Assembly (NCBI GenBank): GCA_015501075.1
Contig: JADNYJ010000595.1
Location: 1 to 19,416 of the forward strand
Length of the DNA stretch: 19,416 nt
Direction: 5' to 3'
Source of the DNA: Gymnopilus junonius
Lineage: Eukaryota; Basidiomycota; Agaricomycetes; Agaricales; Galerinaceae
Shown piece by piece: positions 1 to 9,720 of this stretch. The notes under the pieces are model-generated. The model did not search any database. It had not been told where the DNA came from and saw only the letters and a program-made list of their open reading frames with translations. How positions within the stretch are numbered: the first letter of the stretch is position 1; each line of letters opens with the position of its first letter. A program made the translations under genes and the position numbers.

Positions 1-351
1 GCGACGAAGAAGCAGATTGCTGCGCCTATTAAACATCCTCCAAAGCCTAGTAACCTGTAAGTTAATGAGCACGGAGAAGTCAGCTTTCACTGTCCAAACA
101 TCCTAGGGACCTCCCTAATAAAACAAGACTGACCTCTCCCATCTTGACAGCGCAAACCAAGCCTCCTCCTCATTCGATTGTTCACTCGACCTCAGTGGTA
201 TATAATCTCCTGCGACCGCGTTGTAAAACCTGGAGAAAGGGTTGCCTTGGGGCACCTGTGCTGTTGGCTGTGAGTCATCTGTGTTTCCTCGAGCCCAGCG
301 GAATTGAGAGAGGTTGGCGCGAAAGTTCTGTTCGGTCGATGCTGGCGGCAT
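1..351 (-). CDS. SFT2: SFT2-like vesicle transport protein (5' part, cut by window edge)
   Basis: Sft2-type proteins are small tetraspan membrane proteins that help endosome-derived vesicles fuse with the Golgi. Exon 1 (351-134) encodes a polar N-terminus with the stretches TEQNFRANLSQFRW and NPFSRFYNAVAGDYIPL, then EEEAWFALSRWER. An intron at 133-55 (79 nt, donor GTCAGT, acceptor TTACAG) joins in phase to exon 2 (54-1), which reads LLGFGGCLIGAAICFFVA, the expected start of the first membrane helix. The acidic patch, then LSRWER, then a Gly/Cys-rich helix is the family pattern. I chose the ATG at 351; the open frame extends further upstream but without a better ATG. The remaining helices lie outside the window, so the symbol is a family-level call. 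Confidence 0.83.
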
Positions 352-855
352 GACTTCAAGCAGTGTAATGATGTAAACAACCACAAATTCCACTTTACTC
401 CGAACATCGACCACACCGTGCCTTGGCTTTTTTTTGGAAGATAACTCTCAGACTTGAGCGAACAGCTAATTGACGCTTCAGCACCCGCTTGTGTTGTTTG
501 GGGAGACACTTCGCCTTAGCTTCTGCACTTTGAATACTTTTTGGCGGCAACTTGACGGCCCTTTGTCAGTCTTTGTGGAATTCGGGCTTGCTATCAATTA
601 AAAAGGGAGCTCCTCCAGTCATAACGTCGTCGTTTTCTGCTCCTCATCGCTCAGTTTACTCCCCTCTCATCTACTGGAACTTTGGCCAGTCATTTGATAC
701 TTTAAAAAGGGCCTTGGTAGATCTCCTCGAGACATAAAATTGTATTTTTCCCCATTTTGCAGTACAGATTCAATTGACCGCGATATCGGCCAATGCACCC
801 TCCTCTCTGAATTTCCCTCCTTCAAACCTCATTCCTTCTCAGCTTCCTCGAACAC
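352..855. other. Intergenic region, SFT2 upstream side
   Basis: This stretch lies between the SFT2-like start and the 3' end of the secreted-protein gene. It must hold the SFT2-like 5' UTR and promoter. Short open frames on both strands show no family motif and no convincing splice structure. I see no repeat or RNA gene here. Confidence 0.5.
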
Positions 856-1878
856 TCAATCTGCGGAACACGTAGTAGAAGAGCTGCATGGGTTCATACC
901 GACGATGAAACCATTACTGCCAATTGTGATTGCAACGACAAGGTCTGAACCTTTATATTTGAATCTGAAGATCGGGCGTCCTGTGCCGCTTCCTTGATAT
1001 CCAATAGGTGGTGAACCGGTGGTCGCTTGTTGCACTAAGTTTGGGATCTCGGCCTCTGTGATACCCTTCATCGGCACTTCGGCCATTAGCTTTTTTTCGC
1101 TTGTACAAGCTAAAAAAGGTAATAAAAGGGACGAAAAGCTGACCATCAGAATCCGGGCCCGGATTGCCAAAAAGCGCAGACTTTGTACCAAATGTTCAGG
1201 AAGGCCAGAGCTGAAGAGGACCATGAAATCAATTCTCTGTATCACGAATCGCGGCACAGGACGCGAATCGATGCAAAATTTTGCGATTACTGATCATACG
1301 ACATATTAAATTTTCGAAGAATTGGCCGAAAAAGCGGAAAAGCTAAAAAGTAAATGGCCGACTTGCTGATGTTTGCGGTAAATTCTTTGCCATGCCTGTC
1401 CCAAATATGCTGCATTCCAGCATTGGCGTTGCCTTTCTCGAGGAAGAAAATCTTGGCGGTAACGCCCTGGATGGTCAAAGTGGTCCTCCAGATGTTCAAG
1501 ACGTTGGCAGCGGTAATTTTGACCCCATTCGCTTGCGCTTCCTTGATGAGAGCCTCCTGCTCAGGTGTTAGGTTGTTGGCTGCGGTCGTCTATGGGGGCA
1601 TAAACATGAGTATTACATATTACTCTGGGAATACTCTGATACTGACCAATGAGAGAGGTGACCGCTGAAGGATCTCCACGGACTAGAAATATACAATCAG
1701 GCTCGGAAGCGTTCGACAAGCGACAGATACCCACTGTCGAAACATCTCCACGAGGGGAGAGTAATTCTCGGTCGTTGAACTCCTTGACATCATTACCAAC
1801 CGAGTTGGTGATAGCAAGAGCAGAGACGAGAGCGGCGATCAGGTAAAAGCCAACGATCAATGAACTGAGCAAACGCAT
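856..1878 (-). CDS. Small secreted protein with BECR/EndoU-like nuclease pattern (possibly disrupted)
   Basis: The ATG at 1878 opens a hydrophobic signal peptide (about residues 1-22, ending near ALVSALA). A short linker with two cysteines (VGICRLS, PDCIFLV) follows. Exon 1 ends at 1647 (donor GTCAGT). The frame resumes at 1579 after an acceptor GCAG, giving a 67-nt intron. The next segment carries NIWRTTLTIQG, FFLEKGNANAGMQHIWDRHG. The last segment (about 1110-856) carries GRPIFRFKYKG and ITIGSNGFIVGMNPC before the stop. A GLxHIxxRHG-type helix followed by beta strands ending in GFIV is the layout of barnase/EndoU/colicin/RelE (BECR) RNase folds, so an extracellular nuclease or toxin-like role is inferred. 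The middle join (about 1375-1110) is unclear: no clean intron is seen and an inverted repeat lies there, so the gene may be broken. Confidence 0.55.
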
Positions 1879-1941
1879 TGTGCTTGTAGATTTGGAGGTG
1901 TGAATTGCTTGCGCTGAGGAGTACAAGGAATGGATGGAAGG

Positions 1942-1948
1942 TTTTATA
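1942..1948 (-). promoter_or_regulatory. TATA box of the secreted-protein gene
   Basis: The minus strand reads TATAAAA about 65 bases before the ATG at 1878, a normal spacing for a fungal TATA promoter with a short 5' UTR. Confidence 0.6.
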
Positions 1949-2757
1949 TGCGGTTGCGAAAGGTCACCGATTAAAGTTGGTCACGCTTAGGCATCCAGAG
2001 AACGAATTGAGATCTTGAAGGTCTTTACACTTCCTGATTCTCTTCTGATTGAGCTTGTGGCCCGTATTGAGACCCTGCCCTCCTCTTCTAGCGTGATAAG
2101 GCGATGTCCGATGGTCTAGAAAAACAGTTTCGTTCCCAATTGTATCGAACGACATTTGTCCTACTACGGTTGCAGTCTAAGCAGCTCCCACAATATGAAA
2201 ACAGATGCCACAGATAGCGTAAAGATAGTACTTTTAGTAGCATTTGTAAAGGCCATATCCGTTATTATCAAGGAATGACACAGTGGTGGAAATTGGATGT
2301 AATGGAAGCCGATGACGTTTTCGTTTTCTCTTGTTCTGTAGGAGCCGGGCTAAGCAACTTTACAGTGGCCGTTGCTTCGATTTTCAATAGCTGCTGTTTG
2401 AATGAAAAAATGGAATGCCTTGATTCCGTAAAGCGAGCTACCTTGATATCTGAGTGCAAGCTCCGGCTGGTCTTCCGACACTTGAGAAATACAACTTTAC
2501 TCAAATTGGCAAGTGGATTTCCGCTTTTGGGTAGTCATCTTACGGGAAACGATTTGCAACGCCACCCCCACGCCTACTAACTTCCATTCAAAATGTGGAG
2601 GGAGACTTATACACATTTATCTGTCCTTAAGCTCCTGATGGTGGAGCGATTGGGTTCTTCAATGACACTTCTACTAGTATTACCCCAGAGTCCACTTTAG
2701 CTGTGGACACTGTTCGTAATAATATTAAGTTTGCCTTGTAAATTTAAAAATAGCCCA
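1949..2757. other. Intergenic region between two divergent genes
   Basis: About 800 bases separate the secreted-protein gene (minus) from the gene starting at 2845 (plus). The longest open frame (2275-2580, plus) is low in family-like content and has no supporting splice sites. I see no repeat, RNA gene or element ends. It probably carries the two divergent promoters. Confidence 0.5.
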
Positions 2758-2765
2758 TTTATAAG
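2758..2765 (+). promoter_or_regulatory. TATA box for the gene at 2845
   Basis: TTTATAAG lies about 80 bases before the ATG at 2845 and supports that ATG as the real start. Confidence 0.5.
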
Positions 2766-2844
2766 CGATTCGTCCTTTTCTCCACTGATAAGATCAGTCG
2801 TCTCTGGAAGTAATTCGCTCCCCAAGCTCCAAGGATCGAACGAC

Positions 2845-3758
2845 ATGGCAGCCCTACCTCCTCCCGAAGAAGCGCTCTACTTCACGTTTGATCAAGTCCT
2901 ATACTTTGCTCGACTGACGCAACAATTTCTGGAGCCACGCTGCTTCGCCTCATAACAGATAGTAATGGTGTTGAAACGCAAGAAGAAGCGGTTTCTTTGC
3001 CAAATGATATTCACCTCGTTCAAGCCTTTCAAAGGCTTCAAGGCGAAGCTGTAGCTCCAGATGCTTCTCCAAAAAGCAAGAGCACAGTTCATCTGCTAAT
3101 GGCGGATATGGTCATTTCCATTTCCCCCGCCGCTCAAAGTATACAAGCCACTCGCGGTGATGCCTTTATCGTAAGGATTACACCCTGCTCGGACGAGGAG
3201 GTGAATACTCCGACTCAAAATCAAGACTTATCGAAACGGCAAAATACTCACCAATATCACGTCTTTGACGATTATCTAACATCCTTCGTATGGGCAGCCT
3301 CCAAAGACGGTCACAAAGAAGAAGTTTTGGACGATGGTCTCGCCAGGGTGTTCTCCTCCAGCCTCGCTGGAAATTTAAGGAACTGGACGGACATATACAA
3401 CACCAATTTTCGGCTCCAAGGATGCGACCAGGGAAGTGGTCTAGATGTTTTTCCGACAGTGCCGGAGATCATTACCTGGACAATCGAGGGTGCTATCCTC
3501 TCTACGCGTATGGCTGCGTCTACAGGAATTGCTGTAGTTTATTCTGCCTATCTCCGTCACGGAAATGAATATCGCTTCGTGGGTAAAGCCACAAGAGATG
3601 CGGCTACACTGGTCGATCTTGTGTTGCGGCTGGTAAGTAGCACGACTCCATGAAAATTTCAGTCAATAATTTTACGATCTGCCGCACAGAACAAATACAT
3701 AGGGATAGTGCGCCCTGTTGATTCCCAAGCAGAAGGAATTTTACGACTCATCAACTAG
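2845..3758 (+). CDS. Uncharacterised protein, about 285 aa, one apparent frameshift
   Basis: I do not recognise the family. The ATG at 2845 starts MAALPPPEEALYFTFDQ. The coding signal then moves into another frame near 2926-2928, continuing as SGATLLRLITDSNGVETQ and staying open for over 200 codons. A single base missing from the TTT run would explain the switch; no GT-AG intron does. The main body ends at 3632 with donor GTAAGT, a 57-nt intron (3633-3689) ends in CACAG, and a last exon (3690-3758) adds 22 residues ending LRLIN. In-phase splicing argues that this is a real gene. No signal peptide or membrane helix is evident, and the residue mix suggests a soluble globular protein. It could be a lineage-specific agaricomycete protein. 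Confidence 0.6.
3633..3689 (+). other. Intron near the 3' end of the gene at 2845
   Basis: Donor GTAAGT and acceptor CACAG enclose 57 nt. Removing them keeps phase and extends the protein past an otherwise in-frame TGA by 22 residues. Confidence 0.7.
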
Positions 3759-5389
3759 CGTTCAAAGCCGAGGTAGATAGAATATCTGACAAGATATATT
3801 TGTCCATTTTAACGTTCGCCATGTACTGGCCCTGTGACTTGACATCTTAACGACGCTTAAAAATTTCGACGTCTTAGACTTGACATAAGCCCTGAGTTGG
3901 TTATCATGCTATCTCGCTTATTTATTATCTGCGAGCAAGCCTTTTTGGAGAAGGGCGTGGGCGTGTCTTAGGATGAATGGCTGTGCCTAGTGTTATTTGC
4001 TTAAAAGCGCGAAAGACGAAGAAGCAAGGACAAGGGTCACCCTATCCTGAAGACGAAGAAGACGAAGCCTTCAAATCGTAAGGTATACCATGGCATTTTA
4101 TAGAATTAACGAGGATATTATCATGTCCAGACCCAGACCTACTCCCAATTTTCAAGTCCACACCGGCCTTCATGATGGCGACGAGATCAATGGTTGACCG
4201 TTTGTTGATTACCGCAGTATTACGGCCATGAAGGATATATGGGTGCAGATGCAAGTGAAAAGATTTCAGAGAACGACGATGAGGGTTGTCTAATTCAGAA
4301 ATGGGTCCAAATATGGGAGGAAATATGGGAGGCAATAGGTTCCAAGGAGATGATTGAAATGCTGTGAACCGCAGAATTTGAAGATTAGGAAGAAAGGTGA
4401 ACTTAGTTCCTTCTTCATAGAGCCCATCCATTGTAATTGAGGTCTGGGCTAAACGCTTGAAGAATTCTTGAGGTGAACAAATTCCTTCTTCTTCTGAACG
4501 TGTTGTAAGTTCCAGTTCAATGACATGCGAGACTTGCGCAAGAACAGAGTGGATGTCATCACTTAAGTAAAGCGCATCCTGAATGATTAACTTCTCTAGT
4601 GGACAAGAGGACCGCTTGAAAAAGGAGACAAGCGTTTCTGATGCAGGCGGTCCATAGGCATTTTGAGTGAGCAGTAGCCGCTTTAAGGATGGCAAGTTGA
4701 CTCGATTTAAAAATCATGTAGGAAGTCCAGCATCGGCCACTCGATAGCAAGATGTTCAATTTGGTGATGAACAATTTCATGGGAAGGAACTGCAAAAAGC
4801 GGATTGGTTGAGCATTTAAGGTGATACAAGCTATAATGCCTGATCTGAGGGGCATTCCTCAGAAGCTCCAGACACTCGTCAAGGTAAAATCCTTCTGCTT
4901 CTACCCAAGTGACGCTGTCCCATTGAATAACGACTCATTTGTAGCGCACGCTGACGAGGAAAACATTAATGGGCCTTGGTATAACGTTCTTCCTTTGAAA
5001 GCTGATGTCACTGTCATATGATGCTTTTTGTAGTCTGAGAGTCTGCATAATAGAAAGCCCAGATTCCTCCGGATCTTCAAAAAAACAAGAGATAAACCTG
5101 CCACCGACTGGACTCCCGATTGATCATGTCAATTGCATTGTAGAGTTCAGTGCATTCTGCAGGCTCTTTAAACGAATACATCCGAAGTGACAGCGGTAGC
5201 TTGCGCGACCGACCAAGCCATTTTCGGACGACTTTAACATTCCGGCGAAAATTCATTACATCCAGATTAACGAGGACGTATTGCCAGAGCTGTGGTGTCG
5301 ACCATGCAACTAGTCGCCAATGTTGACAGACAGCCCCCAGACCCAGACGGGACGTAATGTCCTCCCACACTTTGTCGACATGGTACCTA

Positions 5390-5424
5390 TGGTGCGCAAC
5401 GACTAGTCACCGCTACTTTTGTAC
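5390..5424 (+). repeat. Left terminal inverted repeat of the 1.1-kb element
   Basis: It starts TGGTGCGCAACG and shares AGTCACCGC and TTTTG blocks with the inverted right end. Confidence 0.8.
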
Positions 5425-6498
5425 AAAGGTTATAGCCACCGAGAAATTTACCCGATTTCTTATTCCTCTAGCCAAAATGCTTATTTTGATGAGAGGATCA
5501 AAACTGCTAGACCGATTTTTATTTGCTCCAAAATTGACGGAGTTATAAAATTTGTGACCCATAGATTTGGCCATCCGCCCTATATATGGTAAGTACCTAC
5601 CATTTTTGGACGACATTTTAGCCGAGAAATCAAGTCGCACAGGGCGGAAAGGCCGTAAAGCGACTGCTTTCATCAGATCCTTTCGAACGGACTGGCTTTT
5701 GGAGAGCATCTGGATATTGGAAAGTACGGCGGATTTGTACGCCATCAAAGTACGGCGGCAACGGCCGCCATATGCACATGACCGGTAAATATGTTCGCCG
5801 TTTAAAATAAACAATTTATTTTTCGCTTTCCATCGTCATACTTTTGCCTTGAAAGGCTTCAAAATGATACCGACATGCAACGAGAGTCAAAATAACAAAG
5901 GGCTTTGAATCTAAGTTGTCCATCCTCTGTGAATCTGTACATTTTCTCGAAGCTGACCAATAAGCACCCAAAAAGGGATGTGACGATCGTGGCTATATAT
6001 AACTCCTCGTGATCAGCGCTTCAGCCACTCCCAATGAGTGCATCGTCAACGCGAAGCGCGTTGCGCGTATGCTATATGCTAAATGGTGCAAATCAGGGAC
6101 ATTTTGAGCATGTAATTGTCTCGCCCTCACCCTAAATTTTATGGATGGATGTATGATGTAAATAGAGATATTTTAGGAGCTCTACTACTGACAACAACGC
6201 CATGCTAAAGTGACCGCCCATATGCACCTATGTCATTCAGAGACGTCCAAAATCATGTTCAGACTGCCGGGACTCACTACATACCTATCTACTGTATTTA
6301 CAAGGCGTAATAGATGCGCCGTCTTCTGTAGCGCAGCACGCTAATTGCCCATGGGGGCACGTGGGAGAATCGGCTTCCGCGGCCGTACAGTCCGGCGGAC
6401 TGATTCGGCGGGTTTTCCAAACTCCAGATTTACTGGGCTTTTGGTAAGAAATGAAGACAAGAATTTTTCAAAAATTTCCGCCGACCAAATTGGCCACT

Positions 6499-6533
6499 GT
6501 CCAAAATAGGCGGTGACTAAGCGTTGCGCACCA
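6499..6533 (-). repeat. Right terminal inverted repeat of the 1.1-kb element
   Basis: Read on the minus strand it starts TGGTGCGCAACG, twelve bases identical to the left end, then continues with mismatches. Confidence 0.8.
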
Positions 6534-6794
6534 TAGAAGGTACATTTGTATCGAACGGCATATGGCGAACGCAGAATTGGAATAAGAGGAAATAATCTCC
6601 GGGGGAAGTAGTCCAGAAATGGGGTCGTGCATTTGATTTATCTTCGGCAGCAGCTCTCGATAATCCTTCAAAATGATTTGCTTGGCCAAAGAATCTTGCT
6701 TAGCATACAGTATCCGAGATCTTAACTCCTTCAATTTGATACAAGGATCACAGGGGCCGCCATGTTGCAATCGACATCGCTGTCCTAGGTCCAC

Positions 6795-7533
6795 TTAGGC
6801 TCATTCCTTGCGGTCATTCTGGAATCAGCTATGGCAAGAATCTAAGTATGAATACCATAATACCTCACTGTTTTCCTCGCTTTTTTGGAGACTTGATGGG
6901 CTTGAACAATGCAAGGAGCCAAATAGCTTTGAGACAGGATATATATAAGTATTTCGCTACTGATGAGGGCCACAGGGGTTAGGGTTCCGGCACCAGTTCC
7001 CTGTTGCACAATCACTGGCCAAAGCGAGGATGGAACGGAGCAGAGCGGACCAAGCGTTTCATGAATCTCACTGTCATCAGTCCGCACCTTCAATGTTGTC
7101 GAATTCACGACGGTGTTATTGCCTCTAGTATAGCTTTTATTGATCATGTCTTCTTTGCCTTGTTAATCTCAATATTGTTGCCAGGACATCATCGGAGAAA
7201 ATTAACCATCTGAATCTCGAAAAGGTTTTATTTTCAAGCAAGTTATTGAGGCACTGTTTGAGATCCTTCCAGGGTACCAGCCTTAAGAGTCTCTTCTCCT
7301 GCTGTGGATGGTACCCCCAGAGTTGATGAAATAAAGGTGTATGCACCTCATCCGGGTACGTCTGACATACCTTTGCTCCAATACCTGATTCTGAATCTGC
7401 AGTTCCCAGGTTACGCTTCGAATGCACAGTTCGCGGTTCGGATAATGATAGCAGAGCGGCCGTTATACGATGACCACCAATCATTGGCTAAACTTGAAGA
7501 GACGTTTTAAGTCACCCAGCGTACTAGTGTTAG
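6795..7533. other. Region without a recognisable gene
   Basis: Open frames exist on the minus strand (7147-6842 and 7484-7137) and on the plus strand (7304-7510), none with a known motif. Short plus-strand text such as EALFEILPGYQP hints at decayed coding sequence, but I cannot link it into a gene. No element ends or RNA genes were seen. Confidence 0.4.
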
Positions 7534-8013
7534 AAGAACACCGAGGCTGCCTTTACCACTCAACGGTTGCCACCAAACGATCTAGAAATGTTGAAGCTGG
7601 TTCCGCCTTCGGGCAAAACCAACTTGGATGTGGACCTGGAGCATGTTCTATCCGTGACGTCGAGATTGGTGGCGCATGTCCGTTGGGAAATGTGTTGGGC
7701 ATATCCGACAGGGAACCTCAAAGCTGAGTAGGAATGGCCTCGATCCACTCCTCAGCCAGGAGGAAAGGCGGTGACAGTGAGGTACAAGTAAAAAAGAACA
7801 TTTGGAGACCAACCAATTTGGAGCCGTTCACAGGCAGTTTGCTTTGTGGATGGTACCGACCGACATGATCCTTCTTTATCCTGGGTACGTTTCTGAATAA
7901 CTTCCTTTTCTCCCCCTGATTTTCGATCTGCAACCACCAGGATATACCTTATTCCAGATTATCGCTGCCTATACTCCATCAGAAAGATCGCAGCTCAAGA
8001 GCGCACTTTGTAG
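7534..8013 (+). CDS. Possible exons of an unknown plus-strand gene
   Basis: Three stretches look coding. The first (7534-7731) follows an acceptor-like TTAG and contains LPPNDLEMLKLVPPSGKTNL and LVAHVRWEMCWAYP, closing at a TAG. The second (about 7790-7884) contains FGAVHRQFALWMVPTDMILL and ends at donor GTACGT. A 56-nt intron (7885-7940, acceptor ACCACCAG) leads in phase to the third (7941-8013), which ends in a TAG after AAQERTL. I cannot find a clean join between the first and second stretches, so the locus may be a remnant or may begin with exons I missed. No family is recognised. Confidence 0.3.
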
Positions 8014-8327
8014 GTCAAGTTTATGACTAAACATATATATTGAATTATTGAGTTTCGTCTGCAGGATTTTGTTCGGTAAAAGGCATTGAAGAATTTCGGA
8101 AACACCATGTCATGAGGCGACAAAACAAATAGCTCACAACGAAAGAAACACATTATATATACGCACCACCTCCATCCTTCCTGCCTTTCTACCTCGTCAC
8201 CGTCGCGCTTGAAGACCCCTTGCTGCCAGCGGTGATTGCAACATTCGGTATTGTCACTGCTGCAATGTTTACCTGCTATTACTTATCAGTGTCAAGTTCA
8301 GGCCGGCCCGAGAAGTACTTGGACACC
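8014..8327. other. Intergenic region with a TATA-like run
   Basis: A TATATATA run lies at 8154-8161, followed by a pyrimidine-rich stretch. No convincing downstream plus-strand gene is found, since that space is occupied by the minus-strand gene at 8328-9195. Confidence 0.4.
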
Positions 8328-9195
8328 TCACTTTCGTTCGTTCGCTGCCACAACATCTAATCTCGGCCGTTTGGGAGATGGAGGAGATGCTGGCGGCTCA
8401 GTTGGCATTCCATGCTCGTGGCCGACGAAAGCACCGTTTAGCCAAGCCCATAGCAGAGATGATAGCTCTGCAGGCCATTCGTTGTCCTCCTCGCGTTCTT
8501 TTCGCTTTTGCCCCGCTGATGTCGTCGAGGGGAGTGTTGATGGGTTGTGGGACATGTCGGAAGGTTGATGAACATTGTCCTTCAGCTGATACCTGTGCCA
8601 AGCCGCTGTCATGAGTCTCTGTTTCGAGAGGCGAAACTCTAAAACATCACCTTTGACCGTTCGTCGGGGCTTGATTGGCCTCCTGCTCAGCAAGCGGGTG
8701 CTTGGAGCTGGACATGTAATGTTCTGTTTCAACGAAACGGTCTGAAAATGTTGGTGCTCGTTTCGCCTCTCCGTAGAGAGCGAATCGGCTTGGAAGTGGA
8801 ATTGGTGCATATATCAAGGGTGCTGTTGAAGCTGGTACACGATCATTGGGATATATGGCAAGCATATCCGAGAAGGGCAAGGTACTAAGCTGATCAAGAT
8901 CAGGATGACCTTGTCTTGCTTCTTCTGTCTGCAATGGGGTTGATCCATTCATTGGTTGGAATGGTTGAGGAGGCGGCGAGGGAGTCCACCGTCTTTCACC
9001 CTCTCTTGGCAGCTCTGATATCACATAATCGAGAAAATTGAGACGATGTTGGATGGTGGAGTTTGATTCCTGTGAGAGGTTTGCTGGTCATAGTCAACAT
9101 TGTTGTCCTGATCTCACTGCTAGCAACAAGAAATTACCTGGGATGGCGCAGCTGCACACCCTATTTTCATTGAAGCGAACGAAGGAATCAGACAT
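8328..9195 (-). CDS. Intrinsically disordered, probably nuclear protein (251 aa)
   Basis: The family is not recognised, but the gene model is clean. Exon 1 is 9195-9138 (MSDSFVRFNENRVCSCAIP), intron 9137-9084 (54 nt, GTAATT to CCAG), exon 2 is 9083-8651, intron 8650-8593 (58 nt, GTGATG to CACAG), and exon 3 is 8592-8328. All junctions keep phase and no lesion is present, unlike several neighbours. The protein is rich in Pro, Ser, Glu and Arg. It has two likely nuclear localisation patches, QKRKERE and SPKRPR, and a short hydrophobic segment ELSSLLWAWLNGAF that may be a binding helix. No zinc finger, bZIP or homeodomain is evident. A transcriptional or chromatin role is only a guess from composition. 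Confidence 0.65.
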
Positions 9196-9720
9196 GTGGG
9201 TTGGGGATTGTCGATGGCTGAAAAGATGGATGTTCGTTTTTGAACATGGACAAATTTGGACGGGGCTTACACGGTACGACAGTGTGTTCACGCTGCTTTT
9301 CGTATTGCTTGAATCTTGAAGGACTTCAGGTTTCCGAAATTTCAGAGAGAAGAATCGCTTTCCAGGATGATTTACGTGAAGGCTTTCGTGGGCAGGAGGG
9401 ATGTTCCGTGTCCTTGTTTTTTTTTTCTCGGATGATCAGACTGTTTCCACGGTCGATATTTCCTCCTTCGGGTATCATTGAAGCAACACGATTTTGATCT
9501 TGCTCTTGCTGTAGACTACGACTGTCCTGTAACGCAAAGTTTAGGGAAATAGGAGGGCCAAATTCCTTCCTTTGCATGGCGATAGACCCACTTTTACGCC
9601 AGCGCCGTTTTTCCGCGAAAAGAGGCACTGAACCCCAATTTCAATTTCTAAACCAAATTCGAATAAAAGAAAAACAAGAACGACCATTACTTCATTATTT
9701 GACTCTACATACATAAAAGT
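9196..9720. other. Intergenic region between LeuRS 3' end and the gene at 8328
   Basis: It holds the LeuRS 3' UTR and the promoter of the 8328-9195 gene. A 100-codon minus-strand open frame (9628-9326) opens at a GTG and shows no motif. It could contain 5' UTR sequence, but I see no support for a protein. Confidence 0.45.

Larger units (their letters stand above)
5390..6533. mobile_element. Non-autonomous inverted-repeat DNA element, TA target site (Tc1/mariner-like by TSD)
   Basis: The left end reads TGGTGCGCAACGACTAGTCA and the right end, reverse-complemented, reads TGGTGCGCAACGCTTAGTCA, with similarity continuing through about 35 bases (roughly 80% matched). TA sits directly outside both ends (5388-5389 and 6534-6535). 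Removing the element with one TA rejoins the F-box reading frame exactly (AAT GTA CCT TCT AGG TAC). No transposase is visible. The longest internal frame (5814-5413, minus) has no DDE-type motif. The superfamily call rests only on the TA duplication and could be wrong. Confidence 0.8.
4042..6794 (-). pseudogene. F-box family gene, split by a transposable element and frameshifted
   Basis: The N-terminal piece (6794-6536) has a CDPCIKLKELRSRI start, a coiled segment, then NQMHDPISGLLPPEII, the usual agaricomycete lead into an F-box. The body (5387-4042) has LGAVCQHWRLVAWSTPQLW, an RESSRW motif and leucine-rich text such as NLPSLKRLLL and FLPNLQILRFT, ending in a Ser-rich tail. These proteins normally recruit substrates to SCF ubiquitin ligases. 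Lesions: an element at 5390-6533; a frame change near 6580-6592; an extra-base-type shift in the A7 run at 5079-5085; a TGA at 4935-4937; and a one-base loss in the A5 run at 4709-4713. An alternative for the 5079 shift is a GTTTAT to TGCAG intron just before the LRR part. No ATG is seen in frame at the 5' end. Confidence 0.75.

Noticed and set aside
2275..2580. 101-codon plus-strand frame
   Set aside because: No family features and no splice or promoter support.
5413..5814. 133-codon minus-strand frame inside the 1.1-kb element
   Set aside because: No transposase motif or conserved residues were visible, and the element is short. Treated as chance.
6842..7484. Two overlapping minus-strand frames of 101 and 115 codons
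   Set aside because: No recognised motif and no splice junction joining them. One opens at a region that also looks weakly coding on the other strand.
7302..7858. TGTGGATGGTACC occurs at about 7302 and again at about 7846
   Set aside because: A 13-base repeat is expected by chance several times in a 19-kb window, and the flanking sequence does not align.
9326..9628. 100-codon minus-strand frame between LeuRS and the 8328-9195 gene
   Set aside because: It opens at GTG, has a biased basic/polar composition, and no motif. At most it overlaps untranslated leader sequence.
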